NCBI GenBank assembly: GCA_900557695.1 | Contig: USTP01000003.1 | Location: forward strand, 1 to 25,306 | Direction: 5' to 3' | DNA: 25,306 nt | DNA from: an uncultured Thermoanaerobacterales bacterium | GTDB taxonomy: Bacteria; Bacillota; Clostridia; Christensenellales; UBA1242 | Shown here: positions 1 through 8,228 of the stretch, one piece after another | How positions within the stretch are numbered: position 1 is the first letter of the stretch | How the letters are laid out: each line of letters opens with the position of its first letter | Translations under genes and position numbers: made by a program | Notes under the pieces: generated by a model | Told to the model about the DNA's origin: nothing | What the model saw: the letters and a program-made list of their open reading frames with translations, nothing else | Databases searched by the model: none

Positions 1-47
1 GAGATGACGTCGAGTCTCGTGGGCTCGGAGATGTGTATAAGAGACAG
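1..47 (+). other. Illumina/Nextera adapter contamination at contig end
   Basis: Bases 14-47 are the 34-base Nextera Read 2 transposase adapter, ending in the mosaic end AGATGTGTATAAGAGACAG (29-47). Bases 1-5 (GAGAT) match the end of the P7 primer, and bases 6-13 (GACGTCGA) lie exactly where the 8-base i7 index sits. This is library sequence, not genome; real sequence begins at 48. It shows an untrimmed assembly of a Nextera library and explains why the first gene lacks a natural start. Confidence 0.97.
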
Positions 48-64
48 CTCCAAAAGCACTGGCT

Positions 65-2554
65 GTGCAAGAAGAAAAAATAAATATTGAGGCTGAAAAC
101 AAATCGAAGAACATTTCAACTAAAAAGTCTTCTGGAAAGAAAGAGGATAAAAAACCAGAAAAAGCCACAAAGAAAGCATGGTTTAAAAAGAAAGAGCCAG
201 AGGTTGTTAAGCCTGTTAGAGTTAAAAGAGTTCGAACAGATTTTAACACAGGTTTAACTAGCGACCAGGTTAACGAAAGAATAACCAAGGGGCAAACAAA
301 CGAAACCCCAAACCAAAGCGTTAAAACTTATAAGAGAATATTTTTAGAAAACACTATAACATTTTTTAACATTTTGTGTTTGGCAATAGCCATAAGTTTA
401 ATATGCGTTGGTGCTTGGTCTAACTGCCTTTTCATGGTTATTATTATCATAAACACAGCCATTGGTATTATTCAAGAAATAAGGGCAAAGAAAACCATTG
501 AAAAGCTGTCGCTTTTAACGGCGCCTGCTGTTAAAGTTGTTCGTGATGGGCTCGAGCAAACTATAACCACTGATGAGGTAGTTATAGACGATATAATTGT
601 TCTATCAAACGGAAAGCAGATTGTTGCCGATAGTAGCATTGTTGAGGGCTCAATAGAAGTTAACGAAAGTATGCTAACTGGCGAAAGCTTACCAATTAAA
701 AAGAAAGTTGGTGACACTATTTATGCAGGTTCTTTCGTTGTTAGTGGAAACTGTAAGGCAAGGGTTGAAAAGGTTGGTAAAAACAACTATATTCAACAGC
801 TTGCTGCAAAAGCAAAACAATATAAAAGGCCAAGAAGCGAACTTTTCAACTCGCTTAAACTTATCATTAAAACTATTGGTATTATAATTATTCCTATTGC
901 AATACTTATGTATTTAAACAACTACGCCTCAACCAAGAGCATAGTTGAAACAATAACTAGAACCGCGGGTTCAATTGTTGGTATGATTCCAGCGGGAATG
1001 TTCCTTTTGTGCTCAGTAGCTCTAACCGTTTCGGTTATAAAGCTTGCTAGAAGAAAGGCTCTAGTTCAAGACTTATACTGCGTGGAGATGCTTGCAAGGG
1101 TTAATGTGCTTTGCTTAGATAAAACTGGAACTATAACCGATGGAACCATGAAAGTTTACAATTGTTTGCAACTAAATAACACTCAGTATACCTTAAAGCG
1201 AATAATGGGTTCAATGCTTTCCGCCCTTGGCGACAATAACCAAACCAGTCAGGCGCTAATTAACTATTTTGGCTATAATAAAGAGCTAAAACCTGTTGCA
1301 ACGGTTGCATTCTCTTCGGCAAGAAAACTTAGTGCGGTTACTTTTGAAAATGCGGGAACATATATAATGGGTGCCCCAGACTTTGTTATACCAAACAACC
1401 CAGACGAAAAAATAAACAATATGGTTGAGCAATATGCTAAAGACGGTTACAGGGTTTTGCTTCTTGCATATTCGCCATCAAATATTATTAAAGACAACCC
1501 ACCATCAAACCGAACTCCAGTTGCGCTTCTTATTTTGGAAGACAAAATTCGTGACGATGCAATAGCAACTATTTCATGGTTTAAAAACAACGGCGTTAAA
1601 GTTAAAATCATATCAGGCGACAACCCTTTAACTGTTGCTGAAATAGCAAAGAGAGTTGGGGTAGACAACACCGAGTCGTTTATAAACCTAGAGGGGCTAA
1701 ACGAAAAACAAGTTATAGCAGCGGCAAACAAGTATACGGTTTTTGGTAGGGTAACGCCCGAGCAAAAGGCAATACTAATTAAGGCGATTAAGTCGAACGG
1801 AAACACTGTTGCCATGACAGGCGATGGCGTTAACGATATTTTAGCCTTGAAAGAGGCAGATTGCTCTATTGCTATGGCTAGTGGTAGCGAGGCGGTTAGA
1901 AGCGTTTCGCACATGGTGCTTTTAAATTCCGACTTTGGTAGCATGCCAGAAACAGTGCTTGAGGGTAGAAGAGTTATAAACAATGTGCAAAAGTCTTCAT
2001 CACTGTTCTTTATGAAAACAATTTTTACAATAGTTTTCTCTATCATTTGTTTGATTATAAGAAAACCATATCCGCTTTCTACTATACAGATGCTTTTAAT
2101 GGAAACCTTCGTTATAGGAATACCATCCTTCTTCCTAGCGTTCCTTCCAAACGACAAGCCTGTTTCAGGTAAGTTTATCTACAACCTAATAAGGAACGCG
2201 CTTCCAGGAGCGATAACTCTTATATTAAACATATCTGCAATCTATCTATTTGTTTATCTAACCACTGTCGACCTAGATACCAATGCCGACCTTCTTAGCA
2301 CAATGTGCACAATAACCTTAACTTTCACAGGGCTTGGGCTTTTAATTAGGCTTTGCAAACCTTGGACAGTTCTAACAGGCCTACTATTTGCAACAATGAC
2401 TATATGTTGTTTGCTGGGTATTATATTCTTCCCAAGCCTATTAGAGATAGGAACAATCGATTTAACTCAAAAATTATTCATAATTATTCTAGCAATCATT
2501 TCGCCAACAGTTATTAACATAATTTATAAACTTTTTGAGAAAATTAAGCTATAA
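65..2554 (+). CDS. P-type cation-transporting ATPase, 5'-truncated
   Basis: An integral-membrane pump that couples ATP hydrolysis to cation transport. Visible landmarks (residues from the GTG at 65): two N-terminal membrane segments at about 95-138, actuator motif TGES at 205-208, membrane pair at about 268-330, phosphorylation motif DKTGT with the acceptor Asp at 352, hinge motif GDGVND at 586-591, and about six C-terminal membrane segments. The architecture resembles the CtpE-like group of P-type ATPases (known for Ca2+ uptake in mycobacteria), but the ion cannot be read from sequence. The M4 motif is P-A-G-M (309-312), where classical P2 pumps have P-E-G-L. The first ~60 residues are a Lys/Glu-rich extension. 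The frame stays open upstream to the adapter and no ribosome binding site precedes the GTG, so the true start is probably missing. A terminator follows. Confidence 0.93.
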   Translation: MQEEKINIEAENKSKNISTKKSSGKKEDKKPEKATKKAWFKKKEPEVVKPVRVKRVRTDFNTGLTSDQVNERITKGQTNETPNQSVKTYKRIFLENTITFFNILCLAIAISLICVGAWSNCLFMVIIIINTAIGIIQEIRAKKTIEKLSLLTAPAVKVVRDGLEQTITTDEVVIDDIIVLSNGKQIVADSSIVEGSIEVNESMLTGESLPIKKKVGDTIYAGSFVVSGNCKARVEKVGKNNYIQQLAAKAKQYKRPRSELFNSLKLIIKTIGIIIIPIAILMYLNNYASTKSIVETITRTAGSIVGMIPAGMFLLCSVALTVSVIKLARRKALVQDLYCVEMLARVNVLCLDKTGTITDGTMKVYNCLQLNNTQYTLKRIMGSMLSALGDNNQTSQALINYFGYNKELKPVATVAFSSARKLSAVTFENAGTYIMGAPDFVIPNNPDEKINNMVEQYAKDGYRVLLLAYSPSNIIKDNPPSNRTPVALLILEDKIRDDAIATISWFKNNGVKVKIISGDNPLTVAEIAKRVGVDNTESFINLEGLNEKQVIAAANKYTVFGRVTPEQKAILIKAIKSNGNTVAMTGDGVNDILALKEADCSIAMASGSEAVRSVSHMVLLNSDFGSMPETVLEGRRVINNVQKSSSLFFMKTIFTIVFSIICLIIRKPYPLSTIQMLLMETFVIGIPSFFLAFLPNDKPVSGKFIYNLIRNALPGAITLILNISAIYLFVYLTTVDLDTNADLLSTMCTITLTFTGLGLLIRLCKPWTVLTGLLFATMTICCLLGIIFFPSLLEIGTIDLTQKLFIIILAIISPTVINIIYKLFEKIKL

Positions 2555-2580
2555 AAAGGCTAAAACACCTAAAAATTGCA

Positions 2581-2613
2581 AAAAAACCACCGTTTATGGT
2601 GGTTTTTTATTTT
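2581..2613 (+). terminator. Intrinsic terminator of the P-type ATPase gene
   Basis: Perfect 11-bp stem AAAAAACCACC (2581-2591) / GGTGGTTTTTT (2598-2608) with a 6-base loop, running into a T-rich tail. It lies 27 bases after the stop codon. Confidence 0.92.
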
Positions 2614-2742
2614 AAAAACATCTAAAATACGCATTTGTGATGTTTTTGGAAAGGTTTTTTGATAAAAAGCATGGGCATAAACAGAAAAATTATGTGGTTC
2701 CAGTTAACAAAAGCTTGTAAAGCCTTAAATATTTGTATTAAC

Positions 2743-2772
2743 TTGACAAAAACATATAAATAATTTTATACT
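2743..2772 (+). promoter_or_regulatory. SigA-type promoter for dnaB-glnS-alaS
   Basis: -35 TTGACA (2743-2748), 18-base spacer, -10 TATACT (2767-2772). It lies 39 bases before the dnaB start; no earlier promoter-like pair is as good. Confidence 0.75.
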
Positions 2773-2811
2773 TTATGCTATAAAATTATAAACTAGCGCG
2801 GAGGGGAAATA

Positions 2812-4275
2812 GTGGCGAAAAAAGATAATTTAAATGATGTGCAGGCAAGGGTTTTGCCAAACAACCTAGAGGCGGAGCAAGCGGTGCTTTGCTCGTGCAT
2901 GATAGATAACGATGCAGCTATAAACATAGTATCAAAGCTTGAACCTGCCGACTTTTATTCTCAGGCGCATAAAACTATTTTTGAAGCAATAGTAGATTTG
3001 TATCAAAAAAATAAGCCAATAGATATAATAACTTTAACCGATGCTCTTGAAACAAAGGGAGTTTTGCAGGCTGTTGGCGGAGTTTCGTATTTAACAAGCT
3101 TAACTAATGTTTTGCCAAGCACGGGCTACTACATGAGCCATGTTGAAATTGTTAGGAAAAATTCTGTTTTAAGAAAGCTTATTTCGGCTTCAAATGAGAT
3201 TATTAAAAATGCCTATTCTAATGATGATGTAGATGCTCTTTCCTTTGCAGAAAAGGCAATCTTTGAAATTGCAGAAAAGGGTCAAGTTTCTTCGCTAGAG
3301 AGTTTGGCAAATAGCCTAACTGCTGTTATGGAGAACTTTGAAGATATTTATAAAGATGGCGGAAATGTTCGAGGCGTGCCAACTGGTTTTTATCAGCTAG
3401 ACAGGATAACTAACGGACTTCAAAAGTCCGACCTTATTTTAATTGCGGCAAGACCGTCTGTTGGTAAAACTTCGCTTGCTATGAACATTGTAACAAATGC
3501 GGCACTTGAGGCTAAAGCTAAGTGCGCGGTGTTTTCGCTAGAGATGAGCAAAGAGCAGCTTGCGCAAAGAATGCTTTGCTCGGTTGCAAATGTAGATATG
3601 AGCAAGGCTCTTCATGGAGAACTTAATGAGGCAGACTGGGCTAAGCTTTGGAAGGCGCACAAAAAACTTTCCGAGTGTAAAATCTATGTAGACGACTCTT
3701 CTTTAAACAGGCCCTCTCAAATACTATCTAAGTGCAGAAAACTAAAGCGTGAGCGTGGGCTAGACCTTATTATGATCGACTATTTGCAACTTATGACGGG
3801 CGACACGAAGTCGGACAATCGTCAAACCGAGGTTAGTGAGATATCAAGGAAGATGAAGATACTAGCAAAAGAGATAAATGTTCCAGTTATTCTTCTTTCT
3901 CAGCTTTCTCGTGCGGTTGAACAAAGGTCTACAAAATTGCCAGTGCTTTCCGATTTAAGGGAGTCGGGTGCAATTGAACAAGACGCAGATATGGTTATGT
4001 TTATCCATCGCCCAGACCAAGAAAACCCAGCAAATGCCACAGGCGAAGAGGTTAAAAAACCGCGAGATTATCAAGTTCAGCTTATTATTGCAAAGCATAG
4101 AAATGGTGAACTTGGCACAATACCTCTTGGCTGGGTTGGAAGCAGAGTTAGCTTTGTTAACCTAACTAAAGACGCAAATGCCAAGAGCATTGAAGATGAG
4201 TATGATAAAATGCAGCCGCCGCCAGAGCCTGTAGAAGTGGCAGACCTTTCAGACCTTGACGATATTTTTAACTAA
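2812..4275 (+). CDS. dnaB: Replicative DNA helicase DnaB
   Basis: Hexameric helicase that unwinds DNA at the replication fork. The 487-residue protein has the usual two parts. The N-terminal DnaB domain (about 14-115) begins with the typical N-N-L-E-A-E-Q sequence. The RecA-like motor has Walker A ARPSVGKTS at 213-221, Walker B LIMIDYLQLM at 319-328, the QLSR motif at 364-367 and a KHRNG segment at 428-432 carrying the conserved basic residues. Length is slightly above the usual 440-470 because of an acidic/proline C-terminal tail. The start is GTG at 2812, chosen because GGAGGGG (2800-2806) is well spaced before it. It is the first gene of an operon with two tRNA synthetases. The Bacillus gene of this function is called dnaC. 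No intein or truncation is visible. Confidence 0.97.
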   Translation: MAKKDNLNDVQARVLPNNLEAEQAVLCSCMIDNDAAINIVSKLEPADFYSQAHKTIFEAIVDLYQKNKPIDIITLTDALETKGVLQAVGGVSYLTSLTNVLPSTGYYMSHVEIVRKNSVLRKLISASNEIIKNAYSNDDVDALSFAEKAIFEIAEKGQVSSLESLANSLTAVMENFEDIYKDGGNVRGVPTGFYQLDRITNGLQKSDLILIAARPSVGKTSLAMNIVTNAALEAKAKCAVFSLEMSKEQLAQRMLCSVANVDMSKALHGELNEADWAKLWKAHKKLSECKIYVDDSSLNRPSQILSKCRKLKRERGLDLIMIDYLQLMTGDTKSDNRQTEVSEISRKMKILAKEINVPVILLSQLSRAVEQRSTKLPVLSDLRESGAIEQDADMVMFIHRPDQENPANATGEEVKKPRDYQVQLIIAKHRNGELGTIPLGWVGSRVSFVNLTKDANAKSIEDEYDKMQPPPEPVEVADLSDLDDIFN

Positions 4276-4286
4276 CGGAGGAAATT

Positions 4287-5963
4287 ATGGCAAAGAAAGC
4301 TAAAGTTATAGAGGCAACAAACTTTATAGAGCAAGAGATAAACAAAGATATACTGGCTGGGAAAATACATGGCGGTATTCAAACAAGGCATCCTCCAGAG
4401 CCAAGTGGGTATCTTCACATTGGTCATGTTAGAAACATTGTTTTAAACTATGGAACAGCCCTAAAGTATGGTGGAATATGCAATTTAAGGTATGACGATA
4501 CAAACCCTCTTAAAGAAAAGCAAGAGTTTGTTGATGCTCTTCAAGAAGATGTTTTGTGGCTTGGCTATAAGTGGAACAAAATTTATTATGCCACTGATTA
4601 TTTTCAGCAAAACTATGAGATTGCCGTTAAGCTTATAAAAGAGGGCAAGGCCTATGTTTGCGACCTTTCTCCAGAAGAGCTATCTGCCACTCGTGGAACC
4701 TTAACCGAGCCAGGAACAAATAGCCCATATAGGGATAGAAGCGTTGAGGAGAACTTAGAGCTTTTCGAGCGCATGAAAAATGGCGAGTTTGAGCAAGGCT
4801 CTAGGTGCCTAAGGGCTAAAATAGACATGGCTTCGCCAAACATCAACATGCGTGACCCTGTTATCTATCGCATACAGTATTTAAACCATCAAAGAATTGG
4901 AAGAAGCTGGAACATATATCCGACCTACGATTTTTCGCATCCTCTAGACGACTGTTTAGAGGGCGTAACCCATTCAATTTGCGGGCTAGAGTTTGAGGAC
5001 CACCGCCCACTATATAACTGGGTTGTTGAAAACAGTGGGCTTAAAAACCACTCTAGGCAAATTGAGTATTCAAACCTTATGATAAAAGGAGAAATTTCGG
5101 GCAAGAGAAATATTAAAAAACTTGTGGAAGATAAAGTTGTTTGCGGGTGGGACGACCCTAGGCTTATAACCCTTCGCGGATTGCGCCGCAGGGGCGTTTT
5201 GCCTGAAAGCCTTATCGACTTTGTGGTGGCGGCTGGCTTTGCTAAAACCACAACTATTTGCGAGCGCAGCATGCTAGACTATTTTATTAGAAACACTTTA
5301 AACCAAAAAGCAAAGCGTGTTATGGCAGTTTTAGACCCTATTAAGCTAACAATAACAAACTTTGAGGGCGAGGAAGATGTTTTGCTTGCAGATTATCCGC
5401 AAAAAGAAGAAACCACTTATAGAACCTATAAGTTCACAAAAAACCTTTTAGTTGAAAGAGGCGACTTTATGGTTGAGCCTGATAAAAAGTTCCACAGGCT
5501 GTATGTTGGAAATGAGGTTCGTTTGTCGGGGGCGTATATTGTTAAATGTACAGGTTACAAACAAGATGAGAATGGCAATGTTGTAGAGATTTTTGCCGAG
5601 TATGATAAAGACACTAAATCTGGCACCGAGGGGGCAAATCGCAAAGTTAAGGGAACAATTCATTGGCTTAGCGAAAAATATTCAACAAAGTGTGAGGTTA
5701 GAAACTTTGAAAGCTTGCTTTTAAGCGAGGAAGATGGCTCAACTAGTGAGCGCGGCGAGATGGGAGAAATTAGGCTTAATCCAAACTCAAAAGTTGTAAA
5801 CCAAAACGCTTTCGTTGAAAGTTTAACTGGGTTTAACCACGAAGAAAGATATCAATTTATGAGAAATGGCTACTATGCGTTAGACAGCGTTGATGGAAAT
5901 GAAAATAATCTTGTTTTCAACAGGGTGGTAGACCTAAAGGGCTCATATAAGCCAGAAAAATAA
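4287..5963 (+). CDS. glnS: Glutaminyl-tRNA synthetase
   Basis: Class I aminoacyl-tRNA synthetase charging tRNA-Gln. The 558-residue protein aligns end to end with bacterial GlnRS: HIGH at 44-47, the TNP-KE segment after strand DDTNP, the SPYRDRSVEENL block, the YDFSH and THSICGLEF blocks (the latter keeps the Cys typical of GlnRS rather than the Arg of GluRS), the GWDDPRL tRNA-binding segment, and the C-terminal anticodon-binding beta-barrels. The KMSKS-loop equivalent reads I-S-G-K-R-N at 270-275 instead of the usual V-M-S-K-R-K. The stop of dnaB and this ATG are 11 bases apart with AGGAGG-like sequence between, so the genes are co-transcribed. A dedicated GlnRS, rather than GatCAB alone, is less common in Bacillota. 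Confidence 0.95.
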   Translation: MAKKAKVIEATNFIEQEINKDILAGKIHGGIQTRHPPEPSGYLHIGHVRNIVLNYGTALKYGGICNLRYDDTNPLKEKQEFVDALQEDVLWLGYKWNKIYYATDYFQQNYEIAVKLIKEGKAYVCDLSPEELSATRGTLTEPGTNSPYRDRSVEENLELFERMKNGEFEQGSRCLRAKIDMASPNINMRDPVIYRIQYLNHQRIGRSWNIYPTYDFSHPLDDCLEGVTHSICGLEFEDHRPLYNWVVENSGLKNHSRQIEYSNLMIKGEISGKRNIKKLVEDKVVCGWDDPRLITLRGLRRRGVLPESLIDFVVAAGFAKTTTICERSMLDYFIRNTLNQKAKRVMAVLDPIKLTITNFEGEEDVLLADYPQKEETTYRTYKFTKNLLVERGDFMVEPDKKFHRLYVGNEVRLSGAYIVKCTGYKQDENGNVVEIFAEYDKDTKSGTEGANRKVKGTIHWLSEKYSTKCEVRNFESLLLSEEDGSTSERGEMGEIRLNPNSKVVNQNAFVESLTGFNHEERYQFMRNGYYALDSVDGNENNLVFNRVVDLKGSYKPEK

Positions 5964-5973
5964 AGAGGAAATT

Positions 5974-7821
5974 ATGAAGAAAATAACTAGTAAACAGCTT
6001 AGGGAAACCTGGCTAGAGTTTTATAAAGAAAAAGGGCATATAGATATTGGTGCTGTTTCGCTTATTGGCGATGGAACAACAGGCGTTATGTTTAATGTTG
6101 CTGGCATGCAGCCGCTTATGCCATACCTGCTTGGAGCAAAGCACCCTAGCGGGAAAACAAGGCTTTGCAATATTCAAGGTTGCGTTAGAACAGTAGATAT
6201 TGATGAGGTGGGCGATGAAAGCCACTTCACATTTTTTGAAATGATGGGCAACTGGAGCCTTGGCGATTATTTTAAAAAAGAAAAAACCGCTTGGACTTTC
6301 GAGCTTTTAACCAAGAAGTTTGGGCTAGACAAAAATAATATTTGCTCAACCGTGTTTGAGGGTAATGAGAGTGTTCCTCGCGACGAAGAAACCGCATCTT
6401 TGCTTTTAAACCTTGGCATTAAAAAAGAGAATATTTTTTATCAAGGTAAGGAAGACAACTGGTGGGAGCTAGAAGGCACTGTTGGAACGCCTTGCGGCCC
6501 AGATAACGAGTGGTTCTACCCTATAACAGATAAAGAGTGCGGCTCTGGTAAGTGCGATATAAACTGCAAATGCGGAAGGTTTGTAGAAATTGGCAATGAT
6601 GTTTATATGCAGTATGAAAAGCTAGATGGCGGAAAATACCGTCCACTTAAAAATAAAAATGTAGACACGGGCTTTGGTTTTGAGCGCTTGCTCATGTTTT
6701 TAAACGGCGTAACCGATGGTTATAAAACCGACCTTTTCGAAGATGTTATGCGCTTGATGGAAAGTGAGCTTAAGGTTAAGTATGGCGAAGATAAAGAAAT
6801 AACTCGCTCTATGCGAATTATTGCCGACCATATGCGAACAACAGTTATGCTTATTGGGGATGTAAATGGTATTTTGCCTAGCAATGTTGGTGCAGGGTAT
6901 ATTTTAAGGCGTATTATGCGCCGCGCCATCCGCCACGCTAAAAAAATAGGTTTAGAACCTTTAAAGCTTCTAGACATTTCTAAAATATACATTGAAAAAG
7001 TTTATGGAAATGCTTATCCGCTTTTGAAAGAGAAAGAAGAATACATAATTTCTAGCATCAAGGCAGAGGTAGAAAAATTTAATAAAACGCTTGAAACTGG
7101 AACTAAAGAGTTTGAAAAACTTATATCAGGGCTTCAAAGAAAAGTTGAGTTTTTAAGAAAGTCAAACCCAGAATATAAAGAAACCGAGGCAGACAAAACA
7201 ATAAGTGGTAAATCTGCATTCAGGCTTTATGAAACCTATGGTTTTCCTATTGAAATGACAATTGAAATGGCAAAGGAGCGTGGGCTTAAGGTAGACGAAG
7301 AGGGCTTCAAGCAGGCATTTAAAGAGCACCAAGACCTTGCCAGAAACACAAGCGCTGTTGCTAAAAGTGGGCTGGCATCAAGTGGAGAGATGGAAACTAA
7401 ATACCACACGGCAACCCATCTTTTAAACGCTGCTCTAAAAAAGGTTGTTGGCGAAAGCTCGCATCAAATGGGCTCAAATATCACAGCCGAGCGCCTTCGT
7501 TTCGACTTTGCTTGCGACCATAAGCTTTCCCCTGAAGAGATAAAGCAAGTAGAAGATATTGTTAACGGCTGGATAAAAGAAGATATCCCTGTAACAAAAG
7601 AAGAAATGAAAAAAGAAGATGCCGTTAAAGCAGGTGCCGAGCATCAGTTTATTGAAAGGTATCCAGATATAGTGTCGGTATACACAATAGGCAGTGCATC
7701 AAAAGAAATTTGCACTGGTCCGCATGTTGAGCATACAGGCGTTTTAGGAGAGTTTAAAATTAAGAAGGAGGAAGCCTCTTCTGCAGGTGTCCGCCGAATT
7801 AAGGCTGTTCTTCACAACTAG
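5974..7821 (+). CDS. alaS: Alanyl-tRNA synthetase, short form lacking C-Ala
   Basis: Class II synthetase charging tRNA-Ala. The protein has 615 residues against about 870 for the common form. The catalytic and tRNA-recognition regions (1 to ~465) are present, including the FFEMMGNWSLGDYF block at 87-100 and CGPDNEW at 174-180. The editing domain (~470-615) has HTATH at 478-482 and the C-x3-H metal ligands at C580/H584. The sequence stops after SSAGVRRIKAV, so the C-terminal dimerising C-Ala domain is absent rather than frameshifted: a repeat-type terminator follows at once. A cluster C189, C194, C198, C200 may bind an extra metal. The editing motif is CTGPH rather than CGGTH. Compact AlaRS forms are known in reduced lineages. 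It lies 10 bases after glnS with GAGGAAATT before the ATG. The last four coding codons before the C-terminal LHN form one arm of a downstream inverted repeat. Confidence 0.94.
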   Translation: MKKITSKQLRETWLEFYKEKGHIDIGAVSLIGDGTTGVMFNVAGMQPLMPYLLGAKHPSGKTRLCNIQGCVRTVDIDEVGDESHFTFFEMMGNWSLGDYFKKEKTAWTFELLTKKFGLDKNNICSTVFEGNESVPRDEETASLLLNLGIKKENIFYQGKEDNWWELEGTVGTPCGPDNEWFYPITDKECGSGKCDINCKCGRFVEIGNDVYMQYEKLDGGKYRPLKNKNVDTGFGFERLLMFLNGVTDGYKTDLFEDVMRLMESELKVKYGEDKEITRSMRIIADHMRTTVMLIGDVNGILPSNVGAGYILRRIMRRAIRHAKKIGLEPLKLLDISKIYIEKVYGNAYPLLKEKEEYIISSIKAEVEKFNKTLETGTKEFEKLISGLQRKVEFLRKSNPEYKETEADKTISGKSAFRLYETYGFPIEMTIEMAKERGLKVDEEGFKQAFKEHQDLARNTSAVAKSGLASSGEMETKYHTATHLLNAALKKVVGESSHQMGSNITAERLRFDFACDHKLSPEEIKQVEDIVNGWIKEDIPVTKEEMKKEDAVKAGAEHQFIERYPDIVSVYTIGSASKEICTGPHVEHTGVLGEFKIKKEEASSAGVRRIKAVLHN

Positions 7822-7838
7822 AAGTTCAGAAACTACAG

Positions 7839-7889
7839 AAATCTCAGTAAGTCATTTACGCAAAGTAAACTCCTTGCTGAGATTTTTTT
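7839..7889 (+). terminator. Intrinsic terminator of dnaB-glnS-alaS
   Basis: Stem AAATCTCAG (7839-7847) / CTGAGATTT (7877-7885) followed by T7 (7883-7889). The long loop carries its own hairpin, TTTAC / GTAAA. It is the inner layer of repeat copy A. Confidence 0.85.
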
Positions 7890-7924
7890 GTTTCTTTCTT
7901 CTAGCCGCAAATAACAGCCTTAAT
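7882..7924 (+). repeat. 43-base direct repeat, copy 1
   Basis: Identical over 43 bases to 8354-8396. It begins with the T-run of the terminator and ends in the outer right arm of copy A. The match continues less perfectly upstream as TTGCTG. The two copies bracket a ~430-base stretch filled with other repeats. Confidence 0.93.
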
Positions 7925-8014
7925 TGTGGGGGCTGAGTTAATTGGGCGTTGTTACTGTCGGGCGTGGCAATTCTTTTCCTTAGCCGTTTTACAACAAAAC
8001 CATTCATGGTTTTT

Positions 8015-8056
8015 GCTCTCCTTGCAAGGAGAGCTGTCACGGTAGTGACTGAGAGG
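8015..8056 (+). repeat. REP-like double-hairpin element, forward copy
   Basis: Palindrome GCTCTCCTTGCAAGGAGAGC (8015-8034), then TG overlap, then hairpin GTCAC-GGTA-GTGAC (8036-8049), then TGAGAGG. This resembles dispersed double-hairpin repeats common in gut Bacillota genomes. No coding sequence is present. Confidence 0.8.
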
Positions 8057-8072
8057 TAGTGAAACAAAACAA

Positions 8073-8116
8073 CCCCTCAGTCTAGCAAGCTAGCCAGCTC
8101 CCCTGGCTAGGGGAGC
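8073..8116 (-). repeat. REP-like double-hairpin element, inverted copy
   Basis: Read on the minus strand it has the same plan as the copy at 8015-8056: stem GCTCCCC / GGGGAGC (8097-8103 with 8110-8116), then TGG, a second hairpin CTAGC-AA-GCTAG (8082-8093), then ACTGAGGGG. Arms and loops differ but pairing is kept. The two copies are head to tail-inverted with a 16-base gap. Confidence 0.75.
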
Positions 8117-8228
8117 AAAAGCCTGCGGCTTTATAAGACTAATTCAAAGGACAAAGCCCTTAGCTAGGGGGCAAAAGCCTGCGGCTTTATAGACTTAGGG
8201 AGAGAACTAAATTGGCTAGGGGAGCAAA
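8106..8228 (+). repeat. Short direct repeats after the REP-like pair
   Basis: GCTAGGGGAGCAAAA-type sequence occurs three times (near 8106, 8163 and 8215). The first two are each followed by GCCTGCGGCTTTATA (8121 and 8177 regions). The pattern suggests local duplication of the end of the REP-like element. Confidence 0.7.

Larger units (their letters stand above)
7797..7925 (+). repeat. Repeat element copy A behind alaS (empty form)
   Basis: Outer inverted repeat AATTAAGGCTGTT (7797-7809, inside alaS codons) / AACAGCCTTAATT (7913-7925), 13 bp perfect. A second stem CTAGAAG (7818-7824, containing the stop codon) / CTTCTAG (7898-7904) lies inside it. Within that is the terminator hairpin and an apical TTTAC-GCAAA-GTAAA hairpin. 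The loop sequence is shared with copy D behind rpsG, and the AAACTAC / CTCAGTAAG flank with copy C5 near the window end. Confidence 0.85.

Noticed and set aside
1447..2157. 236-residue minus-strand open frame inside the P-type ATPase
   Set aside because: Antisense shadow of a clearly conserved gene, with no recognisable domain and no ribosome binding site.
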